A stretch of DNA of 64,000 nucleotides from Duncaniella sp. (lineage in GTDB: Bacteria; Bacteroidota; Bacteroidia; Bacteroidales; Muribaculaceae). The translations under genes and the position numbers were made by a program. The stretch's first letter is position 1. Every line of letters begins with the position of its first letter. Where the stretch lies: positions 1 through 64,000 of the forward strand of contig JAIDUB010000109.1 of the NCBI GenBank assembly GCA_029060405.1, read 5' to 3'. Below the pieces are notes generated by a model, which did not search any database, was not told where the DNA came from, and saw only the letters and a list, made by a program, of their open reading frames with translations. Positions 1-9,652 of the stretch are shown one piece after another.

Positions 1-2
1 CT

Positions 3-35
3 TCGCTGAGCTACGGCGGCGCCGGTTACGAATAA
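3..35 (+). CDS. 3' end of an upstream CDS (partial, ...SLSYGGAGYE*), product unknown
   Basis: Open frame to TAA at 33-35, directly followed by a terminator-like hairpin. Confidence 0.4.
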   Translation, partial: SLSYGGAGYE

Positions 36-38
36 TTC

Positions 39-65
39 AGCGCCCACGGGCGCTATTTGATTTTT
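39..65 (+). terminator. Rho-independent terminator
   Basis: AGCGCC-CACG-GGCGCT stem-loop (39-54) followed by ATTTGATTTTT. Confidence 0.7.
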
Positions 66-88
66 GACACAGCCTCACTGAGCAAGTA

Positions 89-1390
89 TCATAACGAATA
101 AAATTCCGTGAATGCGCGGATGGTCATGTCGTGGTCGGCAACCGAGGCGGTTTCCCGGGCTGAGTGCATGGCCCATAGGGCGGCTCCCATATCCACACCC
201 CGGAGATCAATCTGCGATGTCAGTATATTGCCGAGTGTTGAGCCTCCGGCCACGTCGCTGTGATTTACGAAATACTGGCACGGAACGCCTGCACGGTCGC
301 ATATCGAGCGGAACACTGCCGCTGAGTCGGCATCGGTCATGTACTTGCAGTTGGCATTGATCTTTATTACAGGACCTCCTCCGAGAGCGGGATGGTTGGT
401 GGGATCCTGTTTCTCTACGTAATTTGGATGAACACCGTGAGCATTGTCGGCCGAAATCATGAAAGAATTGTCGATTGCACGGAAATAGTCCTCCTCGTTA
501 CCTCCTAAGCAGGCATTAATGCGGCGTAACATATGGTCGAGCACCGGAGAGGCAGCGCCTTGCTTGGTACCCGAGCCGGTTTCCTCGTTGTCAAATATGG
601 CCATAAAGCGGGTAGCGTCGCTGTCGGCAGGGGCTTCGAGCAGCGCGGTCAAGGCGGCATGCACCATCGACAGGTCGTCAAGACGACCCGAGGTAATGAA
701 CTCATCGTGCAGTCCCAGACGGCATGCGGGAGTGGTGTCGTAGAGCGAAAGGTCGAAATCGAGTATATCGGCCTTTTCCACGCCGGTCTCTTCGGCTACG
801 AGATTCAGCAGCATGTCGTCTTTTTCAGCCGCTTCCTTTACGAGAGCTATCACCGGGAGCATATCTTTCTGGCGGGAGAGATGATTCCCTTCGTTGACCT
901 GACGATTGAAATGGATGGCCAGATGCGGAATGGTGAGAAGCGGACGGCGGGTGTGAAGCAGTTTTGTAGCCGGATGAAGCGGCGAGCCGGTCTTGACTAT
1001 TACTCTGCCGGCAACGGATAGAGGACGGTCAAACCATGTATAAAGAATCGGACCGCCATAAACCTCCACATTGAGTTTTACCGCGCCGCCGGGACACAGT
1101 ATTTCAGCGTGAGGCTTGATGCGGAAGCATGGCGAATCGGAGTGGGCCGATATGATGTGAAAACCGTCGGAATTATTTCCTTTGCCTGCGATAAAAGCAA
1201 ATATCGCGCTTGAATTTTTTACGATATAGTATTTTCCACCCTTTTCAAGATGCCATTTTTCCGTCTGTTCAAGACGAGTGAAACCGGCATTATCGAGCCT
1301 TGCCGCAACCTGAGCTGCGGCAAGGAAATTAACTGGTGAGTTGTCAAGAAATCTTATAAGATCGTCGATGTGAGAATCAGTAAGCTGCAT
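89..1390 (-). CDS. apeB: M18 family aminopeptidase (aspartyl aminopeptidase)
   Basis: ISAHSDSPCFRIKP, SGRLDDLSM, FDNEETGSGT and NHSDVAGGSTLG motifs; start taken at MQLTDSHIDD rather than the longer ORF. Confidence 0.9.
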   Translation of the reverse strand: MQLTDSHIDDLIRFLDNSPVNFLAAAQVAARLDNAGFTRLEQTEKWHLEKGGKYYIVKNSSAIFAFIAGKGNNSDGFHIISAHSDSPCFRIKPHAEILCPGGAVKLNVEVYGGPILYTWFDRPLSVAGRVIVKTGSPLHPATKLLHTRRPLLTIPHLAIHFNRQVNEGNHLSRQKDMLPVIALVKEAAEKDDMLLNLVAEETGVEKADILDFDLSLYDTTPACRLGLHDEFITSGRLDDLSMVHAALTALLEAPADSDATRFMAIFDNEETGSGTKQGAASPVLDHMLRRINACLGGNEEDYFRAIDNSFMISADNAHGVHPNYVEKQDPTNHPALGGGPVIKINANCKYMTDADSAAVFRSICDRAGVPCQYFVNHSDVAGGSTLGNILTSQIDLRGVDMGAALWAMHSARETASVADHDMTIRAFTEFYSL

Positions 1391-2528
1391 CGTCGGTGGA
1401 ATTTTTGTCTTTAGAATCCATCTTATACCAAGCATATGCGATATAGGCAACCACAACCGGGATTATAACCGATACCCACGACATCACTTTCAGGGTGAAA
1501 AGCGACGACGAGCTGTTGCTGATGGTGAGCGATGAAGCCGAGTCGAGAAGCGAGGGATAGTAGGGGGTGTTGTTGTAGCCGGCTACCCAGAAGAGAGTCA
1601 GCACCACGAGCACCGTACCGATTCCGGTCCACCATATTCCGCAGGTGAATTTCTTGGCGAATACCGAGCGGAGTACACCATAGAGCACCATCACTACACC
1701 GGCGAGCAGTATCACGAGACACCACCACATATCCACGTAGTTGAGGAAATACTTGTAGGGAACTTCGCGGTAAGTGCTGTTCCATCCGTTGAGTCCGCTG
1801 TCGGTTACGGTTTCAAGTCCTGTGGCGGTGAGGAGCACGGCAAGGAATACGAGGAAAAACATCACGAAAATGGCACCGTTGATGAGTACTGACCGCTTGT
1901 TGAGGTTGAAAAATTCCTCATCGTCGGCATCATGATTCATGAAGTAGAGCGCAGCCTGAGTGCGGGCAAGGAAAAGCACTGTCACACCGAGCAGAAGGTT
2001 TTTCCAGTTGAAGATGGCTTCCCATCCGTGGGTATCGGCCCACTGTGATATTACGGGTGCGCCGGCATCGAGAATATTGGTTTTTTCAACTGTGAACTCA
2101 GCTCCGAAAAACATCATCGCCACAGCCACACCGAGCAGTATGCAGCCCACGCAACCGTTGAAGAGCAGAAATACATCGTAGGTGCGGGTGCCGAACAGAT
2201 TGCCCTGCTTGGCGCGGAACTCATAGCTGACGGCCTGAAGCACGAAGCTGATGAGAATCGTCATCCACAGCCAGTAGGCGCCGCCGAAACTTGTGGAATA
2301 AAACAGCGGGAATGATGCGAAAAACGCGCCGCCAAACACTACTAGAGTAGTGAACGTCAGCTCCCACTTGTGACCGAGAGCACTTATCATATACTTAGTG
2401 GCGAGTTCGTTTTTCCGGCGGCAGAGCAGCATTGACTGTCCGCCCTGTACGAAAAGCAGAAACACCAGTATGGCACCTAATACTGAAATAAGAAGCCACC
2501 AATATTGTTGTAATAATTCAAGATTCAT
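1377..2528 (-). CDS. cydB: cytochrome bd ubiquinol oxidase subunit II
   Basis: Multi-TM protein of CydB type, directly downstream of cydA. Confidence 0.93.
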   Translation of the reverse strand: MNLELLQQYWWLLISVLGAILVFLLFVQGGQSMLLCRRKNELATKYMISALGHKWELTFTTLVVFGGAFFASFPLFYSTSFGGAYWLWMTILISFVLQAVSYEFRAKQGNLFGTRTYDVFLLFNGCVGCILLGVAVAMMFFGAEFTVEKTNILDAGAPVISQWADTHGWEAIFNWKNLLLGVTVLFLARTQAALYFMNHDADDEEFFNLNKRSVLINGAIFVMFFLVFLAVLLTATGLETVTDSGLNGWNSTYREVPYKYFLNYVDMWWCLVILLAGVVMVLYGVLRSVFAKKFTCGIWWTGIGTVLVVLTLFWVAGYNNTPYYPSLLDSASSLTISNSSSSLFTLKVMSWVSVIIPVVVAYIAYAWYKMDSKDKNSTDDAAY

Positions 2529-2530
2529 GG

Positions 2531-4081
2531 TTACGACTCTTTAGATTGCTTTGAGATTTGTTTGATCATGATGCGCACTTCGGCGGCAAGGAGGCATGTG
2601 AATACTACGGCAAACATCCAGAACGTGAGCTGAACTGAAGCCGTGGTGATTTCAGATATGGCGGCTCTGTTAGGCATGAGATCCTGAATGATCCATGGCT
2701 GACGGCCGACCTCGGCGGTGACCCAGCCGGCCTGAGAGCATATCCATGCGATAGCTATGGAGAGCATTGCAATCCACTGCATCCAGCGACGCTCGAGAAG
2801 TTCACGACGGTAGTATGCGGCCCAGAGAACTACAAAGAGGAGCAGGGTGAGGAAGCCTCCGCATATCACCATGATGTGGAATGCGTAGAAAGTGGTGGCA
2901 ACCGGGGGAACTGCCTCCTGAGGTGAATCAAGATAGCCGTATCCGAAATACTGATAATTGGCTTTTATGCGCTCTGAAGCCTCGGCCATAGCTGCGGTGT
3001 CGCCTTCGGTGAGAGCCTTGTCGAAGTTGCGGAGTGCTTCGTGAGCTTCGCGGCCGTATTCTATGCGGGCCGCATAGTTGGCAGTAGTCATTTCTTTACC
3101 GTCGGCATCCGATGCTTTACCGTCGATAATATCATAAATACCGGGGACATAGGCATTGAAATCGCTGTGAGCGAGGAATGAAAGTCCGCCGGGGATACCG
3201 AACTTGAATACAAACGGATCTTCGCCGGGCTTCATGTCTTCCTGACAGCGGAGGATACCGAACCCTACAAGCTCCTGATTGCAACCTCCGTCATAAAGAC
3301 CTTCCATGGCGGCGAGTTTCATAGGCTGCACACGGGCTACATTGACTGCTGAGCCGTGTCCGGTCATGATGGTAAGCAGCATACCTGCTACTCCTACCCA
3401 TGCACCTACCTTGATGGACTTCATGGCATCGTCGGTGCGACGGTTTTTGAGAAGCAGCCAAGAGCTCACGCCTATCACGAACACAGCGCCGAGCACCCAG
3501 CCGTCGAATACCGTATGGAAAAACTTGTTGACTGCAACAGGAGAAAATGCTACAGCCCAAAAGTCGTCCATGATGTTTCGCATCTGAGCGGGATCAAATT
3601 CCATACCTGCAGGATACTGCATCCACGCGTTGGCCACGAGAATCCACAGCGCCGAGATGGATGCACCGATAGCCGTGAGCCATGTGGCGGTGAGGTGGAA
3701 GCCGCGGCTCACCTTGTTCCAGCCGAAGAACATTACGGCAATAAACGTAGATTCGAGGAAAAACGCAAGCAGGCCTTCGATGGCAAGCGGAGCTCCGAAT
3801 ATGTCGCCCACGAACCAGCTGTAGTTGGACCAGTTGGTGCCGAACTCAAATTCAAGGATGATACCTGTAGCTACGCCTATAGCAAAGTTGATGCCGAAAA
3901 GCGTCATCCAGAACTTTGTGATTTTGAGCCACTGCTCGCTTTTGGTGCGATAGTAGATCGTCTCCATTATTCCCACTATCACCGAGAGCCCCAGTGTGAG
4001 CGGGACAAACAGCCAGTGGAACATCGCTGTGAGGGCAAACTGTGCTCTCGACCAGTCGACTACACTCATTAAGTCGTTCAT
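2531..4081 (-). CDS. cydA: cytochrome bd ubiquinol oxidase subunit I
   Basis: WSRAQFALTAMFHWLFVPLTLGLS N-terminus, GRQPWIIQDLMPN motif, long insertion in the Q-loop region. Confidence 0.95.
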   Translation of the reverse strand: MNDLMSVVDWSRAQFALTAMFHWLFVPLTLGLSVIVGIMETIYYRTKSEQWLKITKFWMTLFGINFAIGVATGIILEFEFGTNWSNYSWFVGDIFGAPLAIEGLLAFFLESTFIAVMFFGWNKVSRGFHLTATWLTAIGASISALWILVANAWMQYPAGMEFDPAQMRNIMDDFWAVAFSPVAVNKFFHTVFDGWVLGAVFVIGVSSWLLLKNRRTDDAMKSIKVGAWVGVAGMLLTIMTGHGSAVNVARVQPMKLAAMEGLYDGGCNQELVGFGILRCQEDMKPGEDPFVFKFGIPGGLSFLAHSDFNAYVPGIYDIIDGKASDADGKEMTTANYAARIEYGREAHEALRNFDKALTEGDTAAMAEASERIKANYQYFGYGYLDSPQEAVPPVATTFYAFHIMVICGGFLTLLLFVVLWAAYYRRELLERRWMQWIAMLSIAIAWICSQAGWVTAEVGRQPWIIQDLMPNRAAISEITTASVQLTFWMFAVVFTCLLAAEVRIMIKQISKQSKES

Positions 4082-4128
4082 AAATAATAGAAGTGGTAAG
4101 TTAGGGTTAGATAATTAAAATTGATTTT

Positions 4129-4362
4129 TCAGCGTGAAATAAGATTGCTCCTGACGGCTGCCGCGCGCTCGGTATCGGTAGAGTAGTCGCGGCTCAGTAT
4201 ATCGGGAAAGAAAAACAGTTTCATCACGGCAAAAAGGATGAAAAGTTTTATGAGGATTATTGCCCACAGACTGCGGCCAACGGTCATGGACCGAAAGCCT
4301 TCGAGATAAAACCGGAATACTTTTCCGGGTAATGACAGTAGGGTAGAGGCTGTACTTTTCAT
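4129..4362 (-). CDS. DUF4492-family small membrane protein
   Basis: 77 aa with one TM segment; located just upstream of cydA; start at MKSTAS. Confidence 0.75.
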   Translation of the reverse strand: MKSTASTLLSLPGKVFRFYLEGFRSMTVGRSLWAIILIKLFILFAVMKLFFFPDILSRDYSTDTERAAAVRSNLISR

Positions 4363-4889
4363 GACTTCAAGCGCGATTTTATCAGTCGGGCGGGATTGCC
4401 GCCAATGACAGAATATTCGGGAAATTTTTTTGTCACGACCGCTCCGGCTCCCACTATAGTGCCTCGGGCGACTGTCACACCCGGCAGAATGATTGCATTG
4501 GTGCCGAGCCACACATCGTCTTCAATCACCACGGGCTTTTTCTCGGCTGAACCCTGAAAGCACATGGGAATGTCGGTGCGCGAAAAATTATGATTGGTAT
4601 TTATCACCGTCACACCGGGAGCCATCATTACATGGCTGCCGATCCTGATATCATTCGGCAGGTGGCAGGAACTTCCTATGCCGCTGTAGTCACCTATTTC
4701 AATTCCGGCTCCGGACCCGAAATAGGCCTTGCGGTCGACGGTGGATATATTGCCGCATTTTTTGAAAATGTGTCTTACGCAAAATATGCGGAAACGGTTG
4801 AAGATCCTACCTCCATAGGGGGAATATGACCCCGGAAGATGGGTAGCAAGCCAATAATAGAGAATAAGAAATATCGTTCGCATACACAC
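4359..4889 (-). CDS. left-handed beta-helix (hexapeptide) acyltransferase
   Basis: Hexapeptide repeats and PVVIEDDVWLGTNAIILPGVTVARGTIVGAGAVVTK; GTG at 4889 or ATG at 4883. Confidence 0.85.
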   Translation of the reverse strand: MCMRTIFLILYYWLATHLPGSYSPYGGRIFNRFRIFCVRHIFKKCGNISTVDRKAYFGSGAGIEIGDYSGIGSSCHLPNDIRIGSHVMMAPGVTVINTNHNFSRTDIPMCFQGSAEKKPVVIEDDVWLGTNAIILPGVTVARGTIVGAGAVVTKKFPEYSVIGGNPARLIKSRLKS

Positions 4890-4907
4890 GGTAAAGATTA
4901 TGACTTA

Positions 4908-4915
4908 CAAATATA
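4908..4915 (-). promoter_or_regulatory. -7 element TATATTTG upstream of acyltransferase
   Basis: Match to Bacteroidota TAnnTTTG. Confidence 0.4.
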
Positions 4916-4958
4916 ATGAAAAAATTATCTCCACGCAGGTTATATCAGTCTTTTTTTA

Positions 4959-4966
4959 TAAATTTG
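4959..4966 (+). promoter_or_regulatory. -7 element TAAATTTG upstream of GT2
   Basis: Match to Bacteroidota TAnnTTTG, 28 bp before the ATG. Confidence 0.5.
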
Positions 4967-4993
4967 TATTACAATCGATAAAAAATCCATACC

Positions 4994-5977
4994 ATGACCC
5001 GACCTGACGTATCCGTAATAATTCCCGTATACAATGCCGCCAAATACATTGAAAAATGTATTGATTCGATATTGTCGCAGCCGGTAGAGAATATTGAGGT
5101 GGTGGCAGTCAATGATGCGTCGTCCGACGACAGTGCGGAAATACTCGCCCGTCTGTCGGCCGCCGATTCACGCATAAAGGTCATCAACAAACCTCAAAAC
5201 GAAGGCTCGATGATGGCACGCCACACGGGTTACAAAGTAGCTCAAGGCCGGTACTTCGCCTTTGTCGACGCCGACGATTATCTGCCGGCCGGCTCTCTGC
5301 GTCACCTTCTGGATAAGGCGGCAGAAGTTAAAGCTGATATAGTTATAGGAGATTTTATACTTGAAGGGTCAGATGGCAGAACGCAGCGGCTTCATCGTCA
5401 TGGAAAGTTTGATTCGAGCGCAGATTCCTATATGCGTTACATACTTAACGGCGGAGGAAACTCTTCCATGTGTGGTGCAGTATTTGACCGGAGACTTTTT
5501 GATGATTTCGATTATCCGGAAATAAAACATATGTGCTTCAGCGATGACAGGGTCGTCATGACGACAATGATGGTGAACGCTCAACCCAAAATGGCTTCAA
5601 TAGATGAAGTAACGTATTCTTATTTCGTAAATTATGAATCCATGACCAGAAGCAGACTTGATGAGAAAAGAGAGAGGGAGGTTCTTGAAAGTCTGTATTT
5701 TTGTTACAATCTACTTAACGGCATGACCGACAAGTTTCGTAAAGAAAATGATGCTTTTCTATCAAGATACCTGAGCCTGCATATTGAAAAGGGTAACCGG
5801 GTAACTGATATTGCAGGCTTTAACGATAATATCTCAGATTTGATGAAATTCAGTAATTTTCGCAAGAATCTTGGACTAAGGCTTGCAGTGCACACTCAGT
5901 TATGTAAGATTGTTCCTTATTATGGAAAGCTGTGCTCAGCAGCCAGAGTAAGGATAAGGCATTTACTCGGCAGGTAA
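4994..5977 (+). CDS. family 2 glycosyltransferase
   Basis: VSVIIPVYNAAKYIEKCIDSILSQ ... NDASSDDS ... FVDADDYL. Confidence 0.93.
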   Translation: MTRPDVSVIIPVYNAAKYIEKCIDSILSQPVENIEVVAVNDASSDDSAEILARLSAADSRIKVINKPQNEGSMMARHTGYKVAQGRYFAFVDADDYLPAGSLRHLLDKAAEVKADIVIGDFILEGSDGRTQRLHRHGKFDSSADSYMRYILNGGGNSSMCGAVFDRRLFDDFDYPEIKHMCFSDDRVVMTTMMVNAQPKMASIDEVTYSYFVNYESMTRSRLDEKREREVLESLYFCYNLLNGMTDKFRKENDAFLSRYLSLHIEKGNRVTDIAGFNDNISDLMKFSNFRKNLGLRLAVHTQLCKIVPYYGKLCSAARVRIRHLLGR

Positions 5978-7309
5978 CAGGGTGGTTCCGGACTGCTCCT
6001 CGTCTTTTTTAAGGTGAATATCGTCTTTGGAAGTGTATTGCGTGCCCAGCAGTATATAAAACATTATGCTGCAATAATATAGGTTAATAAGGGCATCGCT
6101 ATAGAAGAACAAAAACAGTAATTGGAATCCTACGAAAAATTTGATGTTCAGACCGTTTGTTACTATCGAGCGTGGTGAAAACATCGATAATAAAAGCCAT
6201 AGATTCCAGATCAAGCCTAATATTCCCAACTCAACTATTATGTAGAATATCCAAGGCTTGGAACCACGAAGAAGCCAAATGTAACGTTTACTGAATGGAG
6301 TGAAACCTACTACATTAGTTCCCTTAAATTGACCTAATCCGGCTCCCCACAACATACTTTTGTGGGACTCTTTAAAAATAGAAGGTAAAACAATCAATTT
6401 CGAGAAGCGAGGAATATCGATAATATTTCCCCATGTATCATCAACCTCAAGGCCATCGTCCTCAACAGCCAAGGCTACGTTGACCACATGTTCGGTGCTT
6501 TCGCCAAACAGATATTGATTTACGAATTCATATGATAATACCCTGTCAGCATCCTGATCCGTAACCTTAAGATACAAGATTCCAAGTCCGGAAATAACCA
6601 CGAGCATCAGAGGTAAAATCCATATGAGTTGTTTTACCATCTTGATTTTAAGAGGTAAAAGCAGAAGGAAAAACGCAACAAGATATAGGAAGCTTGCTTT
6701 GGTTTCATTAAAGAACGTCGGGAGCAACAGCAGGAAGTACAAGTAGTTACGTCGTAAAGAACCGGCGAAATCGCTGTAATCCCAACGCTTTGATACCAGA
6801 TAGAAAGATGATGCGTAGATCAAAGCTGAAACCATTCCCGAACTCCAGTCGCCTAATGAACCACCCACTCTGTCACCGGCACCGTATTTCATAAACTGCC
6901 ACGCTACACAAGGAATCTGCAATATTAGAAAGTAAAGCAACAGTTTATCGAAAGAACTGATAAATCGATCGGCATTTTTTCCACTCATAAAGTGTCGAAG
7001 AATCGGAATAGCAAAGATCAGTCCGAAATATGTGCGCGTACCATTTAAAGTAATTACTAAACCTTCCCGATTCAATATAATGGATGATATGATTCCGAGA
7101 ATCAGAAATATAGCAAGAACTGTAATATCCCTGCGGTTTTTGACAAACATTACACCTAACCACAGAAAGATTGCATCAGCGATAAGAAATACTGCAACAT
7201 GGAGCGATTTCAGCGGGGTTATCATCTCCTGTGACACGAAACCAAACGTCAGCATTACCCATAATGTGACGAAAAAGATTCGTGAATATAACAGGTATTT
7301 CTCTACCAT
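5963..7309 (-). CDS. O-antigen polymerase/ligase-like membrane protein (Wzy-like)
   Basis: Polytopic membrane protein with a large periplasmic loop, adjacent to wzc and wza. Confidence 0.75.
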   Translation of the reverse strand: MVEKYLLYSRIFFVTLWVMLTFGFVSQEMITPLKSLHVAVFLIADAIFLWLGVMFVKNRRDITVLAIFLILGIISSIILNREGLVITLNGTRTYFGLIFAIPILRHFMSGKNADRFISSFDKLLLYFLILQIPCVAWQFMKYGAGDRVGGSLGDWSSGMVSALIYASSFYLVSKRWDYSDFAGSLRRNYLYFLLLLPTFFNETKASFLYLVAFFLLLLPLKIKMVKQLIWILPLMLVVISGLGILYLKVTDQDADRVLSYEFVNQYLFGESTEHVVNVALAVEDDGLEVDDTWGNIIDIPRFSKLIVLPSIFKESHKSMLWGAGLGQFKGTNVVGFTPFSKRYIWLLRGSKPWIFYIIVELGILGLIWNLWLLLSMFSPRSIVTNGLNIKFFVGFQLLFLFFYSDALINLYYCSIMFYILLGTQYTSKDDIHLKKDEEQSGTTLLPAE

Positions 7310-7336
7310 TCGAGTGCGGAATTAAAGCTTCCTTGG

Positions 7337-9628
7337 TTACTTGTCGTTTCCGTAGCCGTAACCGTAAGATTTCTTGGTCGTAGTGCCGTTGATTACCACC
7401 GAGAGTTTCTTCAATCGGTTTTCGTCGTAAATGTCCTGAATGAATTTCAGGTCGGAGAGCGGGGTATAATTGATACGGCATACGTAGATGGTAGCGTCAC
7501 TTATGCGTGACAGCGTGAATGTATCGCTGACCATACCTACGGGGGCTGAATCGACTATGATGAAATCATACATAGTGCGCAGCTGCGCAAACAGAGAGTC
7601 GACTTTCTCCGAGGCGAGAAGCTCGGCAGGATTGGGGGGTATGGGACCGGATGTGATCACATCGAGACCTTTTACCTCAGGAACTGGCGTGATGAGCTGA
7701 TCTATCTTCACGGTGTCGGTCGACAGATACTGTGTAAGCCCGAAATGCGGATGGATATTCATGTATTCGACAAGACGCGGCTTGCGGATATCCATACCCA
7801 CAAGAAGCACTTTCTTGCCAAGCAGTGCCAGCGATGCGGCAAGATTTATGGAAATGAATGACTTGCCTTCGCCCGAAGTAGTGGAGGTTAGCAATACAAC
7901 CTTATCGTCGGCATTATTGAGCATAAAGAGGAGATTGCTGCGGATGAGGCGGAACAGCTCGGCGGCTGATGAATGATTTTCAGCTGTAGCAATGAGTGTC
8001 TTGCCGGAGCGGTCGGCACACATTTCACCGAGAATAGGTGTGGTAAGAGCATCCTCGACTTCAGTGCGCGAGTCAAAGCGGTTGCGTATAATCTTCCGCA
8101 GATATAATCCTACAGGCGGAACCATCAAACCGAAGAGCAGGAAGAGAAGAATATAAATCTTGCTGTTGATGCTTACAGGGTCAGAAAGCACATAAGCCTC
8201 ATCAACCACCACTCCCTTGGGAAGCGCATTGGCGAGCATGATCGAAGTTTCTTCTTTGCGCTGGAGCAGGAACAGGTACAACTGTTGCTTAATTTCCTGC
8301 TGGCGACGCAGATCCACGTATTCATATTCCTGCGTAGGTGCCTGACCAAGACGTCCTTTTACTGACTCGTGCTCCTTTTTAATCTCATTGAGAGCTACAA
8401 GCGAATTATCATAGGCGCGCTGAAGTGAAAGACGCAAGTTCTCACGCATCGCGTCGAGCTGAGTTTCAAGGCTCTTAATCGCGAGATTCTCCGGAGCCAC
8501 ATTATCAAGAAGCTCGATACGTTTAAGTACAATGGTGTTGTATGCCGTGATGGCCTCAGCAAGCGCTTTTTCGTCGACTGATACAGGTACAAGGCTATAA
8601 TTATTGGCCGGATTCTTAAAGAAGTCAAGCGTCATCTGAAGGATATCAGCCTTGGTTTGTGCGGTAAGCAGGCTTTCCTCGATTTTACCGCGCTTCTCAG
8701 CCTGATATTTTGCCTCGGCCTCAAACTCAACAAGATTGTTGTTTTCCTTGAACTTACGTATGTTGATTTCAGCATCGTTGAGATCCTGGCCTATCGATGC
8801 AAGACGCTCCTCGATAAACTCGAGGGTATTGGTGGTCTGCATGTTGTTGTCGGTGATGCCGTGGGCATTGTATGTGGCAATAACCGAATTGAGCAGCGTG
8901 CAACCGTAGTCAGGATTCTCTGTATTGACCCACAGTGTAATTACATTACCCTTTCGTGAAGGAATATCGCTGTCTATAAGGTCGGCGAGAATTTCAGCCG
9001 TAGATCCATATCCGCGGAATGAGATAGTGGTTTTAACAGATTCCCCCTCGGGATAATATTTTGTTTTTGCGATAGTGAAGTTTCCGTAAGGAGTCTCTAC
9101 GGTAGCAGGCAGTTCAGCCTTGTGGACTTCAGTTATAGTTTTTTTCTTGGCGAGCACCTCTATGTCGGCCAATCCTTTTTTGTTTACCTTGATTTTGAAG
9201 GCAAGGTTGGTCGATAAAGTATCGGGCACCGACGGATCACAGGTCACATCGACAGGAAAGTCGGGATAAGCGAGATCATGCTTGAGGAATCCGGTGCGGA
9301 CTATATGAGTCTTGTTTATACCAAGTTCTTTGGCTACATCGCGATAGATACTGTGGGAGGTCAGACGGAATATTTCATCGTCGACTTTCGCACTTGAGCC
9401 GAATAATTCGCCCAGCGATCCGAAGTTGCTGAGAAGATTATTACCCTCCTCCTGAATAAGCACGTTGGCTCTAACATCATAAACCGGATTCTTAGTGCGT
9501 GAATAAAGATAGCCGAGAATACCGAACACGACTATCGAGATCGCAAAAAGATACCAATGTGATAGATAAGTGGAGAAGAGATGACGGAAGTTGATGAAAT
9601 CTGCGCGATTTTTTTTATTGGTTGACAT
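7337..9628 (-). CDS. Wzz-domain polysaccharide biosynthesis tyrosine autokinase (BY-kinase)
   Basis: N-terminal Wzz domain, Walker A TSTTSGEGKSFISINLA, IIVDSAPVG, C-terminal tyrosines SYGYGYGNDK. Confidence 0.93.
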   Translation of the reverse strand: MSTNKKNRADFINFRHLFSTYLSHWYLFAISIVVFGILGYLYSRTKNPVYDVRANVLIQEEGNNLLSNFGSLGELFGSSAKVDDEIFRLTSHSIYRDVAKELGINKTHIVRTGFLKHDLAYPDFPVDVTCDPSVPDTLSTNLAFKIKVNKKGLADIEVLAKKKTITEVHKAELPATVETPYGNFTIAKTKYYPEGESVKTTISFRGYGSTAEILADLIDSDIPSRKGNVITLWVNTENPDYGCTLLNSVIATYNAHGITDNNMQTTNTLEFIEERLASIGQDLNDAEINIRKFKENNNLVEFEAEAKYQAEKRGKIEESLLTAQTKADILQMTLDFFKNPANNYSLVPVSVDEKALAEAITAYNTIVLKRIELLDNVAPENLAIKSLETQLDAMRENLRLSLQRAYDNSLVALNEIKKEHESVKGRLGQAPTQEYEYVDLRRQQEIKQQLYLFLLQRKEETSIMLANALPKGVVVDEAYVLSDPVSINSKIYILLFLLFGLMVPPVGLYLRKIIRNRFDSRTEVEDALTTPILGEMCADRSGKTLIATAENHSSAAELFRLIRSNLLFMLNNADDKVVLLTSTTSGEGKSFISINLAASLALLGKKVLLVGMDIRKPRLVEYMNIHPHFGLTQYLSTDTVKIDQLITPVPEVKGLDVITSGPIPPNPAELLASEKVDSLFAQLRTMYDFIIVDSAPVGMVSDTFTLSRISDATIYVCRINYTPLSDLKFIQDIYDENRLKKLSVVINGTTTKKSYGYGYGNDK

Positions 9629-9652
9629 GACTTCAGGCTACGGATCTGGTTG

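Noticed and set aside
3356-4072. 238-aa + strand ORF opposite cydA
   Set aside because: Shadow of CydA; no family resemblance
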